Origin: Schoenoplectus triqueter
Lineage: Eukaryota; Streptophyta; Magnoliopsida; Poales; Cyperaceae
DNA: 29,183 nt
NCBI GenBank assembly: GCA_964058805.1
Contig: CAXKVV010000782.1
Coordinates: 1-29,183, forward strand
Direction of reading: 5' to 3'
Shown here: piece after piece, positions 8,464-18,527 of the stretch
Layout: every line of letters starts with the position of its first letter
Numbering within the stretch: position 1 is the first letter of the stretch
The notes under the pieces: generated by a model
What the model was told of the DNA's origin: nothing
The model's database searches: none
The model's input: only the letters and a program-made list of their open reading frames with translations
Translations under genes and position numbers: made by a program

Positions 8464-10751
8464 CACCACGCTTTTAGTAGTTAGTAGTTACACACAACAA
8501 TTAGCTCTGTACATCTTATGATATATTTAACACACGGAAAATATGAAGCTCGAACAAAATTTCTGTCCGATTAATTTGTGATCACCAAATTTCGTTAGAA
8601 ATATATGATTGATAACTAAAAATATATTTCGGCATCATTTTAGTTGCAATCATTTTTTTCTTATTAAATATGCGGTTGCGTCCAATAATTTACATTCTAC
8701 ATGGCCTATTGGGGCTTAAAGTGTGCATGATTATGATAATTGTGCTAAACCAAACCAAGCTTTCCGTTATGATTATGAAATATCCACCACTCTTTTGTTT
8801 TCCCCTATCTTACTTAAGCTTTTATTAAAAGGAAAAGAGTTTTTTAATACAAGATTGGTAATATATTAGTAAGACTAATTTAGACCTTAATTATGTATAC
8901 GAACTGTACAAGGGTATGAAAATAGTTCTTAAAATGTTATGCAAGAAAATGGGAAGGATTATAAGCAGAAGAATATTATTGAACATTACTCTTTTGTGTA
9001 AAGAAACAAAATAATGAAATAGGAAAAAATATTTAGTAATATATTTTAGAAAAAAATCACAGATCTAGTATAGATGATATTAAATCTCGTCAATCTATGG
9101 AGTAATAAGTTTTAAATTTTGAAAGAGACATGAAAAATGATATACGTTGGACTAAGAGCCCTATTTTATAAAAAAAATAAAAAATGTACTCCAGAAAAAT
9201 AAATAAATATGAACAACTTTAATTCTGGCGGCGTAGGGACTATAACAAATTTGAACGTTTTGGATTTTGTTTTATCCATCTTGCGCACCATTAGTTGTGG
9301 TTTCGTAGCCCCACCATTTCGTCTGTAGTTCGCTAAAGCATATGATATGTGTGGAATTAAATCATTAATGATAGTTCCCAATATGAATTCACCCATTTAT
9401 CTGTGGAGGAATATGTATGTTGGAATTACCCTCATATATTCATATAAATTTTAATACCATTGAAGTTTTAATGTATCCCGAGCGAGCACATGAAATTTTA
9501 TCCTGGACAACTGTGTAATTGCATTTTTTTAAGGAAAATGTACATGTTCCCTCTGAGAAAAAAATTATATATCTTGCATTATTGCATTTAATGTGAAAAA
9601 GAATGCTCATGATATGGAAGAATTACTAGGGCGTAGGGGAGCTGCCGAGCTGATATAATATTGGTCTATGAAAAGGGAGACAGGTTGGCTTTCCATTCCA
9701 GAAAGCATGCCTCACATCTCGTTATTCATCACGTGCACATTATTACTTACTATTTTTTTTATTCATACTATTTCTATTTCATACACTCGTAAAAATTGTT
9801 GAATTTTATCTTACTCACTGATCATTCAACATTGTCAGCAAATTAAAAATATCTGTTGTTGCCGGCTACCGAATATTATATGTCGATTATTTTCTTCTAA
9901 TTCCTCTTCTTCTGTGATCTCTACTTTGCGTACATAATTTTGTGGGGAAAATATAATTTAATGTTTTAACTTTATGTAGTAATACAAATATAGTTCTTCA
10001 TGTATATTCAATTTTATATTATATTAGTTAATATTTAAAAAATATGTTCCCAAACATGTTGTTAGTTTTTTTTCCTCAAAAAAACATGTTGTTAGGGCAT
10101 GTATCAAATCTAAATTTTTTTTAGTTGTTTGACGGAAGAGTAAATGTTTATCGAATTGACTCAAATATGTATACTAACTATAAAATAAATCAATGACAGC
10201 TACAAAATACATAATTAAGTCAGTTGTAAACAAGCATTAGTTTCGGTTTTGTAGCCAACATATATGGATCGTTATTGTCAGTTATACAACCGACAATAAG
10301 AGTGACTCTCTTTGTAGGTTGTTATACTAAAACCCAATACTATCTGCTTTCAGTATCACAAAGAGAGCAAATGATCTATAGTAACTCAAATTAATGGATT
10401 TGTCTTTATGAACACCAATTTAAATCAGACATATCTTATAACTATTCAGACATCATAATATAGTGGACCGACCATTCCATTGTAAAATATACAATGTATC
10501 TTAATTTCGTGTCAGCTGGGGAGGTGTCAATCATGGTAATCATGGTGACTTGGTGAGGGTCTATTAACAGCCAATTATTTTTATGATTTTGGAAAACACT
10601 TTTCCAAAATGTTAAAACAATTTACATGTAAAAATTATAGACATTCTAATTGTTCAGATTAACTAGGTATTAATTCTTACTAAACGCTCCATTGAATGTA
10701 ATTAAATATTAATTATTGTAGATAATAACTGAACCACTTGTGGTAGAGGGG
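8464..10751. other. Gene-free AT-rich stretch
   Basis: No supported gene in 2.3 kb. A 76-codon minus-strand frame at 9166-9396 is a little less AT-rich than its surroundings but matches no family I know. A perfect 10-bp inverted repeat (CTCTCTTTGT at 10306-10315, ACAAAGAGAG at 10358-10367) and a direct repeat of AACATGTTGTTAG (near 10052 and 10084) are present, without an obvious role. Confidence 0.4.
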
Positions 10752-10760
10752 CACTTTTCT

Positions 10761-10859
10761 GAAAAAAAATTTAGTAAATGAAAAAAAATACTGAAAGTGG
10801 TCAAAATCATCCGATGTTTTACAGCCTAGCCTGGATCGAGTTTGAAACTCGGTCCCAGG
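10761..10859 (+). repeat. Left terminal inverted repeat of the MULE
   Basis: About 99 bp that pairs with 14196-14294. It carries conserved TTTAGTAAATGAAAAAAAA, then GTGGTCAAAATCATCCGATG, and ends with one palindromic unit GATCGAGTTTGAAACTCGGTC (10834-10854). Confidence 0.85.
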
Positions 10860-11090
10860 TTTTTTTTTATGTTTGTGTGTTATATTGAAAAAAAAGTACA
10901 ATGGTTAGTAAAGTGATCTAAAATATTATAACAAGAATTAAAATAAAAGTTCACAAAGTCAAATATAAACACGATTAATATATCATTCTAAAATAATGTC
11001 AAATAAATTAAAATATTACAACAACAATTAAAATCTAATTGTTATGGCAAATATAATGATAAAAAAATATAAACAGACTAGTAATCTAAA

Positions 11091-13715
11091 TCATGCTCTG
11101 CTGGAACAAGCTCGACCTCGAGTTGACATCATGTTGATATGACCCTCCATTTCATCTATAACCATTGGAATGCGTATATTTCTTCTTCTTTCTTTGTTGA
11201 TTTTTGTTGGATCTGGCCTAATGATCGGACCATTGTATATTGGTCAATCTCGTCTATTGTCATAACTACATCAAGGACTAGACCATGTGTTAATGTAATA
11301 CCGCATGGTATAATATGGACTAACGTACTGAGTATAATTCAGCCTTCTGAATGAACAAACAGCAAGCAAGTGGTCGCATGAGATGTCAGTCAATTGCGGT
11401 TTCTGACACCAATAATTATCAATTCCTGTCATCACTAATTCAACCTCACATTTCATTTCACCCCTTTGTCCCTATTATTTCAAATAGAAATTATAAATTA
11501 ATGCTTAAATTGTGAAGTTAAATAAAAAATAATAATATAAGTATAAAATATTACCGTCTCAATAAGTCCATTTCTATTGTAAACATCGTAGTTGTTGATA
11601 CCCCAATCAAGTAGTACGACATTGTAAGTTCTCTCCTTATCATCGTGATGTTTTATCAGTTCGGTGACTTTGTGTGAGAATATCAGACCTTGGGCTTTCC
11701 AATCCGCTACAACTTCTCGACGTTTATAGAACCACTCAACACATTTGTGCCACGTATTCTCGACGATAGCACATATCGAAAGTTGTCTGGCGATCCTAAA
11801 CACGTTGTTCAATGATTCTGAACTGTTGTTTGTCATTATTCCCCAACGATTGAGATTGTCGTCTAGATGTTGTGCCCATCTTTCTTGATGCAATGCAGTC
11901 ACTTGCTCTGGGGTTAACTTCTCATAATGAAATTCTTCGGCTGACACTTCCTCAGCTGTGACGGGTTGGTTATTGTGGTTTCCGTTATTTCGCGTCCTTC
12001 TGTTGGATACTTATTCCGTTGGGAGATTTTCTTGCATGATTTCTATTTTTCTGACGAATTTATAGGATGTCGGTTTAATATTATTAATTTTTTTATATAT
12101 TTCTCACATCTCCATGGCTTCTTATGTCTTGCAGCTTATTTGAAAATAGTTTTTATTCTTTTCATATAGCAATCCTTATACACATTTTGTGCAATGTGTT
12201 GAGTGCAATAACAGTGAACAACCCCGCCTACCGATTCCTGTCATCCAAAATCCAGTCTCTCAAATACTTCTCTTATACCTAAATACTGATCTAAGATAAT
12301 GATAATTTTACCAGGACCGACAATCTTTTTACGCACCCACTACATAAATCAACCCCAATTTGCCACACTTTCCTCACCTGCTATGACAATAAATGCAAGT
12401 GGTAGTGGTTATTGCTCTGCATCATAACCACATGCCGTAAATAATTTATCGACATACCAATTCGATAAAAATCTAGTATCGATAGTTAAAAGTGACTGTA
12501 AGTAAGGCCATACTGCAATACATGGATCAAATGCCCATGCAACACGATAAAAAAATTTAACACCAAACTTTGTTGAGGGCGATGTCTCTATGATGTATTT
12601 TGTACCATATGTGGAACTTTATATGGCTGCTAGTAGAGACGGAAGTATCTCATATGATCTTTCCCAATTATCAAAGAGGTCTGCAATTGTCAGTTCCATT
12701 CATTTCCATAATTTATTATAACTCGGTTGTACTGCGGGGAACTTTTATTTTACCAATCCCCTTGCTTCTTTAACTGTCATTTTTAAGTTCTCTCTCAACC
12801 AATTCTTAAAAATATCTGCTATCAGTCTGGAAGTCAACTGACTACGGTACGCCTTAGTAGCACTACCAAAATAAGAGTGCTCAAGCGGATTTGTTCTGAT
12901 CTCCTAAATACATATTATATTGGGTGTGACATACATCCTCCATGGACAATTAGAATCTTTACATATCATCATTAATTTTAATTTGTTGCTATTTGTTACC
13001 TCTAATTCTATATTCCGTTGAACATGCAAATCAATAATTTTCACTTTCAACTCTGATTTTGTACTAAACTGCTGACCGATACTAAATTATTCATCAATTC
13101 TAGGTGATTTGCGAAAATAAGGCTCGTCTGCATACGACATAGGCGCATTATCAGCAAATTATATACACGGGTGCTTCATACCCCGATTAATAAAAGGAAT
13201 AAACATTTGCCGCTCTTTAACTATTTCTTCAACATCCGTTGCATCCTCAATTTCAACATCCTCGGCATCTAGGTGCTACTATTTCTCTTCGTTATCCTCA
13301 TCCACATCCATATCCACATTTTGTACCAGAGCACGGGATGATCGCTGCTCCCGAGCTCGAGAGTGAGTTTTTTCTTCAGCCACGACTGGATTATTACTTC
13401 CAGGAATACTGGTCGGATCATAGTTGTCAGATCCAGTTGATTCAGATTCAATTACTAGCTCCAGTATTTTATATTGGGGTAATTGATACGGAGGTGTTAT
13501 TTTAATCATTCCCCAAATTTCAACAGAAACAACCCCAAATAAGCTATAAAAAACCCACCCGAACTTGTTGGAGTAGTGTTGATATGTGCACAAATGTTGA
13601 TGGTGAATTGGCTAGGGAGCAGCTCCAAACCAGCATGAATCTGTCTCTTCAAGTCATGAATATTTATTATCTCGTCGGCAGAAAACGTGCACGTGGCACG
13701 AATGTCGTAACCCAT
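11091..13715 (-). pseudogene. Degenerate MULE transposase (MuDR family) with SWIM zinc finger
   Basis: Read from an ATG at 13715 downward, the DNA follows a MULE transposase in the usual domain order but with many stops and frame breaks. The N-terminal part (13715-13240) ends in acidic Asp/Glu-rich sequence. The DNA-binding part (about 13090-12900) has FSIGQQFSTKSELK and a CKDSNCPWRMYV zinc-binding motif. The DDE transposase core (about 12570-12180) has WAFDPCIAVWPYLQSLLTID with the first catalytic Asp, PLAFIVIAGEE, ILDQYLGI for the second Asp region, and an HCYCTQHIAQN Cys/His motif. The 11947-11498 part has NRWGIMTNNSSESLNNVF. A SWIM finger follows (11456-11271; CQKPQL...ISCDHLLAVC, then YVSPYYTMRYYINTW). 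A frameshift leads to a basic tail with PIYNGPIIRPDPTK, ending at 11091. It cannot make a working enzyme. Confidence 0.9.
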
Positions 13716-14032
13716 GTCAGTTGAAGTGTTCAAGATTTGACCTCAGTGATACACATTGATCAACAATATTTTCGTCTCTACAATATGAACAATAAATCCT
13801 ACTGTTAATGTATTTTAATTTTAGACCAAAAAATAATAGTTCAAATAGAAAAAAATTTACAATGTTGGTAAGACGATAGTGGTGAATATGGATAGGCTTT
13901 GGATCTGACGAAAAAGAAAATTTCAGTTGAAAGCTTTTGCAACAGTAACAATGGCGATTTTGAAGAAATGATTGGCTGAAAGAAGATAAAGAAGAAAGGG
14001 GTTAGGTGTTGCTATATATTAATAGGAAACTA

Positions 14033-14223
14033 GAACTGAGTTTAAAACTCAGTCCAAGGAAGCTGAGACTAAGTTTATAACTCAATCCAAGGAAGCAGGA
14101 CCGAGTTTTAAGCTCAGTCTCAGCTTCCTGTCATTTTCAAATACACACAAATATAAAAAAAAACTGGGACTGAGTTTCAAACTCGGTCCCGGCATCTGGA
14201 ATCGAGTTTGAAACTCGGTCCAG
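14033..14223. repeat. Array of five palindromic units next to the right MULE TIR
   Basis: Five variants of GGACTGAGTTTNAAACTCGGTCC occur at 14033-14055, 14067-14088, 14098-14120, 14166-14190 and 14196-14223. Each is a near-perfect palindrome around TTTNAAA. The last unit lies inside the right TIR and has a partner in the left TIR at about 10831-10859; the other four are on the right side only. Three of the spacers share an AAGGAAGC motif. Confidence 0.85.
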
Positions 14224-14303
14224 ATTAGGGCTGCAAAAGATCGGATGATTTTGGCCAGTTTCTGTGTTTTTTTTCATTTACTAAAAAAAATCTCCACTTT
14301 TCC

Positions 14304-14785
14304 TCTCCTGAAAAATAATTTTCAAAGTACAGCCTATAAATTTATACAACTAACAAAAAAAATACACTTAAATTTTACAATATTATGAAAATTTCACATC
14401 ATTTGATGAGAAATAGATCTTACATAAATTATTATCATTTGTTATGTATAAGTTTTTTTTTTTGTGTTGAAGGGAGTGGCTTTAAAAGATACTCTCTTAA
14501 CTCTTAAATGATATTTATAAAATTAAGTATCTGTTACATTTTATATGTCAGATCTATGCAACAAATATTTCTATATATATCATTTAAAAGCGTGCCTTTT
14601 AAAGCGACTTCCTTCGAAATAAAAAAAAACATTTACAGAAAAATGATAATATTTTTTGAAATATTTTAAAATTATAAATTATTTTTTATAGTGATCAACA
14701 TCACCAAATTATTCTGTTGTCAAAGCAAGAGTATGGTAATGCTTTGGCAATTCATTCTATTAATGGTCAAAATCATTGCACACAA
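14304..14785. other. Spacer between MULE and MITE, nothing recognised
   Basis: AT-rich 0.5 kb with no supported feature. The 74-codon frame that starts at 14691 runs into the following MITE and is not a gene. Confidence 0.5.
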
Positions 14786-14794
14786 TAAAATAAA

Positions 14795-15185
14795 GAGAAG
14801 GGATCAGTTGACAATGGGTTATTTTGACAACCTTGACAATGGACCTCTAAATAAATACAAAAAAAAATTAAAAATAAAAAAAATTTATAGATGTGTTATT
14901 ATATCTTTAGATTGATGGTCATTCAAATTTCATGTATTTTCATTATCATTTGATAATCCATCAAAGACCGTTAAATTGAAACCATTGCAAATTGCATAAA
15001 AAATTGATGGTTTTTGATGGACTATCAAACGATAATGAAATTGTATGAAATTTGAATGACCATCAATATAAAAGTAGAAGAACACATCTATAATTTTTTT
15101 TTATTTTTAAGATTTTTTTTTATATTTATTTAGAGGTCCATTATCAAAGTTATCAAAATAATCCATTTTCAATGTATCCCCGCTC
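14795..15185. mobile_element. MULE-type MITE, family A copy 2, with perfect 9-bp target duplication
   Basis: A 391-bp element made almost wholly of two inverted arms. Its ends are GAGAAGGGATCAGTTGACAA on the left and, reverse complemented, GAGCGGGGATACATTGAAAA on the right. Both continue with ATGGRTTATTTTGAYAAC and ATGGACCTCTAAATAAATA. It is flanked on both sides by TAAAATAAA (14786-14794 and 15186-15194), a perfect 9-bp duplication typical of Mutator-superfamily insertion. There is no coding capacity. The copy at 3055-3411 belongs to the same family. Its TIR differs from that of the MULE at 10761-14294, so that element is not an obvious source of its transposase. Confidence 0.9.
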
Positions 15186-15194
15186 TAAAATAAA

Positions 15195-16882
15195 ACGATT
15201 TTGGTAATGGTAGATGAGAGAGCCGTTAGTAAGTCTGCATATCACTAACGACAAAATTACATTTCAACCATTTAGTCATTACTTAATTAATATAGTACTT
15301 CATATTATAAAATGGTAGGTGGAAATGTCCATCTGGTTCCATTGGTAAAATTTTATTAATCATTCATATTAGTGCTGACGTCGTCAAGCATTTATAAATT
15401 TCTACTTGTTTAGGTATGCATCCAACTGGATTTGGTTGTACTGTGTATATCTAGGAGCCTAGAGGGGTACCACACTTAGCTAGATTATCCAAAAGATAAC
15501 CATAATAAATATTTTCAGCTAAGAGAAAGAGAATCACACCACATATTATTTTATTTGGGACTGCCTGTCTCTCTCTCCCTCAAATTTACAAAATGCCAAC
15601 CTAACTGTATTTTGGCAAACAAAATTTTAGGCATTTCTGACATTCTCTGTCAAAACTGCTTGGCAGTCTATTGTTATATTTTTCTGAAAGCAACCTAAGC
15701 CAAAAGGTCTTTTGGTCGATTACCTCATTTCATTTGGCGATTATTTGCATGTCTGTACAATTATTCTATATATCTTGGTTTTAGGCCATGTCAATGTTCC
15801 ATCCGGTTATGAACATTTTAGTCATAGAGTTACTGTATTGCAATTTTAAAATCGTTTGGCAAGAGAATAAAATTTTCATCAATTTTTATTAATATTTCAT
15901 ATGGATGATAAAAGGATGTAATATAAATCAGCACATAAAGGTTGGATTTCAAAATCACATTTATTTTGACGATTGTCAAGATAATCCAACCTACTAGAGG
16001 TAAAAATATAATTGAGAGTTTGAGACGGTACTGGGATTAAAAAACGAAATCAAACAGCACCTTATGTGTTATTTTACTATTTTCATTATTAACTCGCTAA
16101 GAAATTTTCTAATTTTAAAATTGTCCTTTATTACTGATCAAATTAATCTTTTTGTAAATGTGCATCTCTCTCTCTCTCTCAAACATACTAATGACAAAGT
16201 CTATTTTTGAGACCAATGTGTAATATGAAACTGGGTTTTTTAATCGTCCGATTTTCTCAATCGGATGGTGTAGTTTGAATTGGAGCCGGTCACCAAGGGA
16301 AACAACCGGTTTCCAAGAAAGAAACAGCCGGTCACTGAAAATTAGAAAAAGGTCAATTTCGTCTATTACAAAATGTCAAAGAATCATCCCTCCGTTTCAT
16401 GATTTATTTGGTTAGCTATAATCTATTTATATTTGGAATGATTATAAATTACGTCTATCAGAGCGTTAAATCAGTGGCTAATCAAATATGGAATGACGAG
16501 AATGCATATATTTAGTTAACCGGTTATTCAATGTATAGAATCAAGCGTTATAAATAAATTATAATTAAAGTATTCTCCCTGAATCATTAATGATATCTTA
16601 ATAATATATGTTTAATGTATACGTTCATACAATATACCCTTGCATAAAAGTAGTTATTTTGGTTTTTTTATCGGTAACTTCATTTATGTTATTTTTGTAT
16701 GGTTATATTTTATTTATATTTTTAATTAGTAAAAACTAGTACATATAAAAATGAAACATGTTTTCTCAATAAAATCTATATAACTCAAGAAAACTGACCA
16801 TATTCATATTATTTCTTTTAATTTCATATGAATATATGCTGGATATATACTAAACAGATACTATATAATTATAATTATATAT
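15195..16882. other. Gene-free AT-rich stretch
   Basis: No supported gene in 1.7 kb. There is a (CT)n run at about 16166-16180, a 49-bp segment (16168-16216) that recurs at 18294-18342, and a short perfect stem TCCGATT/AATCGGA at 16247-16265. No transposon ends were recognised. Confidence 0.45.
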
Positions 16883-17446
16883 ATGTGTGTGTTTTGTTTA
16901 TTATGCTTTCAATAACACTTCTGCCGAAATGCTACCGTCCCAAATTTTAATTTCTCATACTCAAAATTTTAATTTAAGTAGATTAATTAAAAAAAATTAT
17001 ATCATAATCTTATAGAATACTAATTTTTATTATGTTTAAAATTATTTTATTGTACTTAATGATTTTTGAAATATAGTCCTAAAATATTAGAAAAATACAA
17101 AAAAATGTATTTAAATAAAAAATATTCTTAGCTCATCACGACCATTGATAAACTTAACTAAATAAGTATACCTTATTATCTTTATATATACTGGGATATG
17201 AAAACTTCTATTTTATATGTACTTATTTTATATTTTTGAAAATGATCTATTTTCACATGCAATTTTTCAATATTTTAAAGTCATCATAAAATAAATAGTT
17301 AAGAAAAAAAATAAAAATTCTAGTATCACACAAGATTTATATATATATAGAGAGAGAGAGAGTTAAACTATTGTGAAAACGTTTGTATTTCGAGGCCAAG
17401 TGCATACGGCTCAAATTTTATCGTAACACGTTCGAAATTCAAAATT
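16883..17446 (+). repeat. Long direct repeat, copy A
   Basis: About 564 bp that recurs at 17671-18237 in the same orientation with few differences. It starts TATGTGTGTGTTTTGTTTAT, contains TTCTGCCGAAATGCTACCGT, and ends near CGTAACACGTTCGAAATTCA. An (AG)n tract lies near the end. It has no open frame of note and no known identity. Confidence 0.9.
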
Positions 17447-17472
17447 ATCATTCTCATTAAAAATTTTATGTA

Positions 17473-17655
17473 AAAATATTGAGGGATTCAAAAATTTAGG
17501 GTATTTTGAGTTTTCTAATTATTTGTTTTGGATTTTTGAAAATCAGCACTAAAATAATAATAAAATATTGAATTGTTGTTGCTGATTTTCAAAAATTCAA
17601 AATAAATACTTAGAAAACTTAAAATACCCCAAATTTTTGTATCCTCTAATATTTT
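17473..17655. mobile_element. Foldback hairpin element between the direct repeats
   Basis: About 183 bp with arms of roughly 75 bp. The left arm reads AAAATATTGAGGGATTCAAA and ends TTTTTGAAAATCAGCA; the right arm, reverse complemented, reads AAAATATTAGAGGATACAAA and ends TTTTTGAAAATCAGCA. A ~30-bp AT-rich loop separates them. Weaker pairing extends outwards (TTTTATGTA against CTTCATATC), reaching almost to the start of repeat copy B. No target duplication could be fixed, so the superfamily is unknown. Confidence 0.75.
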
Positions 17656-17670
17656 GATATGAAGAATTTA

Positions 17671-18237
17671 TATGTGTGTGTTTTGTTTATTATGCTTTCA
17701 ATAACACTTCTGCCGAAATGCTACCGTCCCAAATTTTAATTTCTCATACTCAAAATTTTAATTTAAGTAGATTAATAAAAAAAAATTATATCATAATCTT
17801 ATAGAATACTAATTTTTATTATATTTGAAATTATTTTATTGTACTTAATGATTTTTGAAATATAGCCCTAAAATATTAGAAAAATACAAAAAAATGTATT
17901 TAAATAAAAAATATTCTTAGCTCATCACGACCATTGATAAGCTTAACTAAATAAGTATACCTTATTATCTTTATACATACTGGGATATGAAAACTTCTAT
18001 TTTATATGTACTTATTTTATATTTTTGAAAATGATCTATTTTCACATGCAATTTTTTAATATTTTAAAGTCATCATAAAATAAATAGTTAAGAAAAAAAA
18101 TAAAAAAAAATTAGTATCACACAAGATTTATATATATATAGAGAGAGAAAGAGTTAGACTATTATGAAAACGTTTGTATTTCGAGGTCAAGTACATACGG
18201 CTTAAATTTTATCGTAACACATCCGAAATTCAAAATT
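17671..18237 (+). repeat. Long direct repeat, copy B
   Basis: Second copy of the 16883-17446 segment, offset by 788 bp at the start and 791 bp at the end. The differences are scattered single bases and small A-run indels. A third short fragment of the same end (GTATTTCGAGGCCAAGTGCA) follows at about 18268-18287, so the region has been duplicated more than once. Confidence 0.9.
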
Positions 18238-18527
18238 TCTATGAAACATACTATTGACAAAGTCTAATGTATTTCGAGGCCAAGTGCATACTCCTCTCTC
18301 TCTCTCAAACATACTAATGACAAAGTCTATTTTTGAGACCAAAACTAGAAATATGTCAAAACTAGAAAATTGACAAACAAAAAACTACAAAAACCTTCAT
18401 GCATGTATATTCCTACAAATATAAACAAACATGCAGTTCTATATCACAAAACCTCGAACAAGATTTTTAGAACATTACTCAAGAAAAATGAAAAAAATAA
18501 TTGTTCCCGGAGATCACTTACAAAATT

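Larger units (their letters stand above)
10761..14294 (-). mobile_element. Mutator-like element (MULE) with long TIRs and 9-bp target duplication
   Basis: This 3534-bp element is flanked by CACTTTTCT (10752-10760) and CACTTTTCC (14295-14303), an 8-of-9 match to the 9-bp duplication made by Mutator-superfamily insertion. The TIRs are about 97 bp. The left begins GAAAAAAAATTTAGTAAATG and the right, reverse complemented, begins GAGATTTTTTTTAGTAAATG; both continue through CAAAATCATCCGAT and a GAGTTTGAAACTC palindrome. Between them lies one degenerate transposase on the minus strand. The single mismatch in the target duplication and the many stops in the transposase suggest an old copy. Confidence 0.85.

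Noticed and set aside
9166..9396. 76-codon minus-strand frame, slightly less AT-rich than its surroundings
   Set aside because: I do not recognise the protein and see no neighbouring exons. It may be a relic of a gene exon, but there is no positive support.
11966..12169. 67-codon plus-strand frame inside the MULE
   Set aside because: Antisense to the degenerate transposase, with no domain.
10746..14307. Wider MULE boundaries based on GAGGGG/GAGAGG motifs
   Set aside because: Their 9-bp flanks do not match. Moving the ends to 10761 and 14294 gives equal-length TIR starts and an 8-of-9 target duplication.
16883..18237. Interpretation of the ~565-bp direct repeats as the LTRs of a small (TRIM-like) retrotransposon
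   Set aside because: The ends are not a convincing TG...CA pair, no primer-binding site follows copy A, no polypurine tract precedes copy B, and the space between is mostly a foldback.
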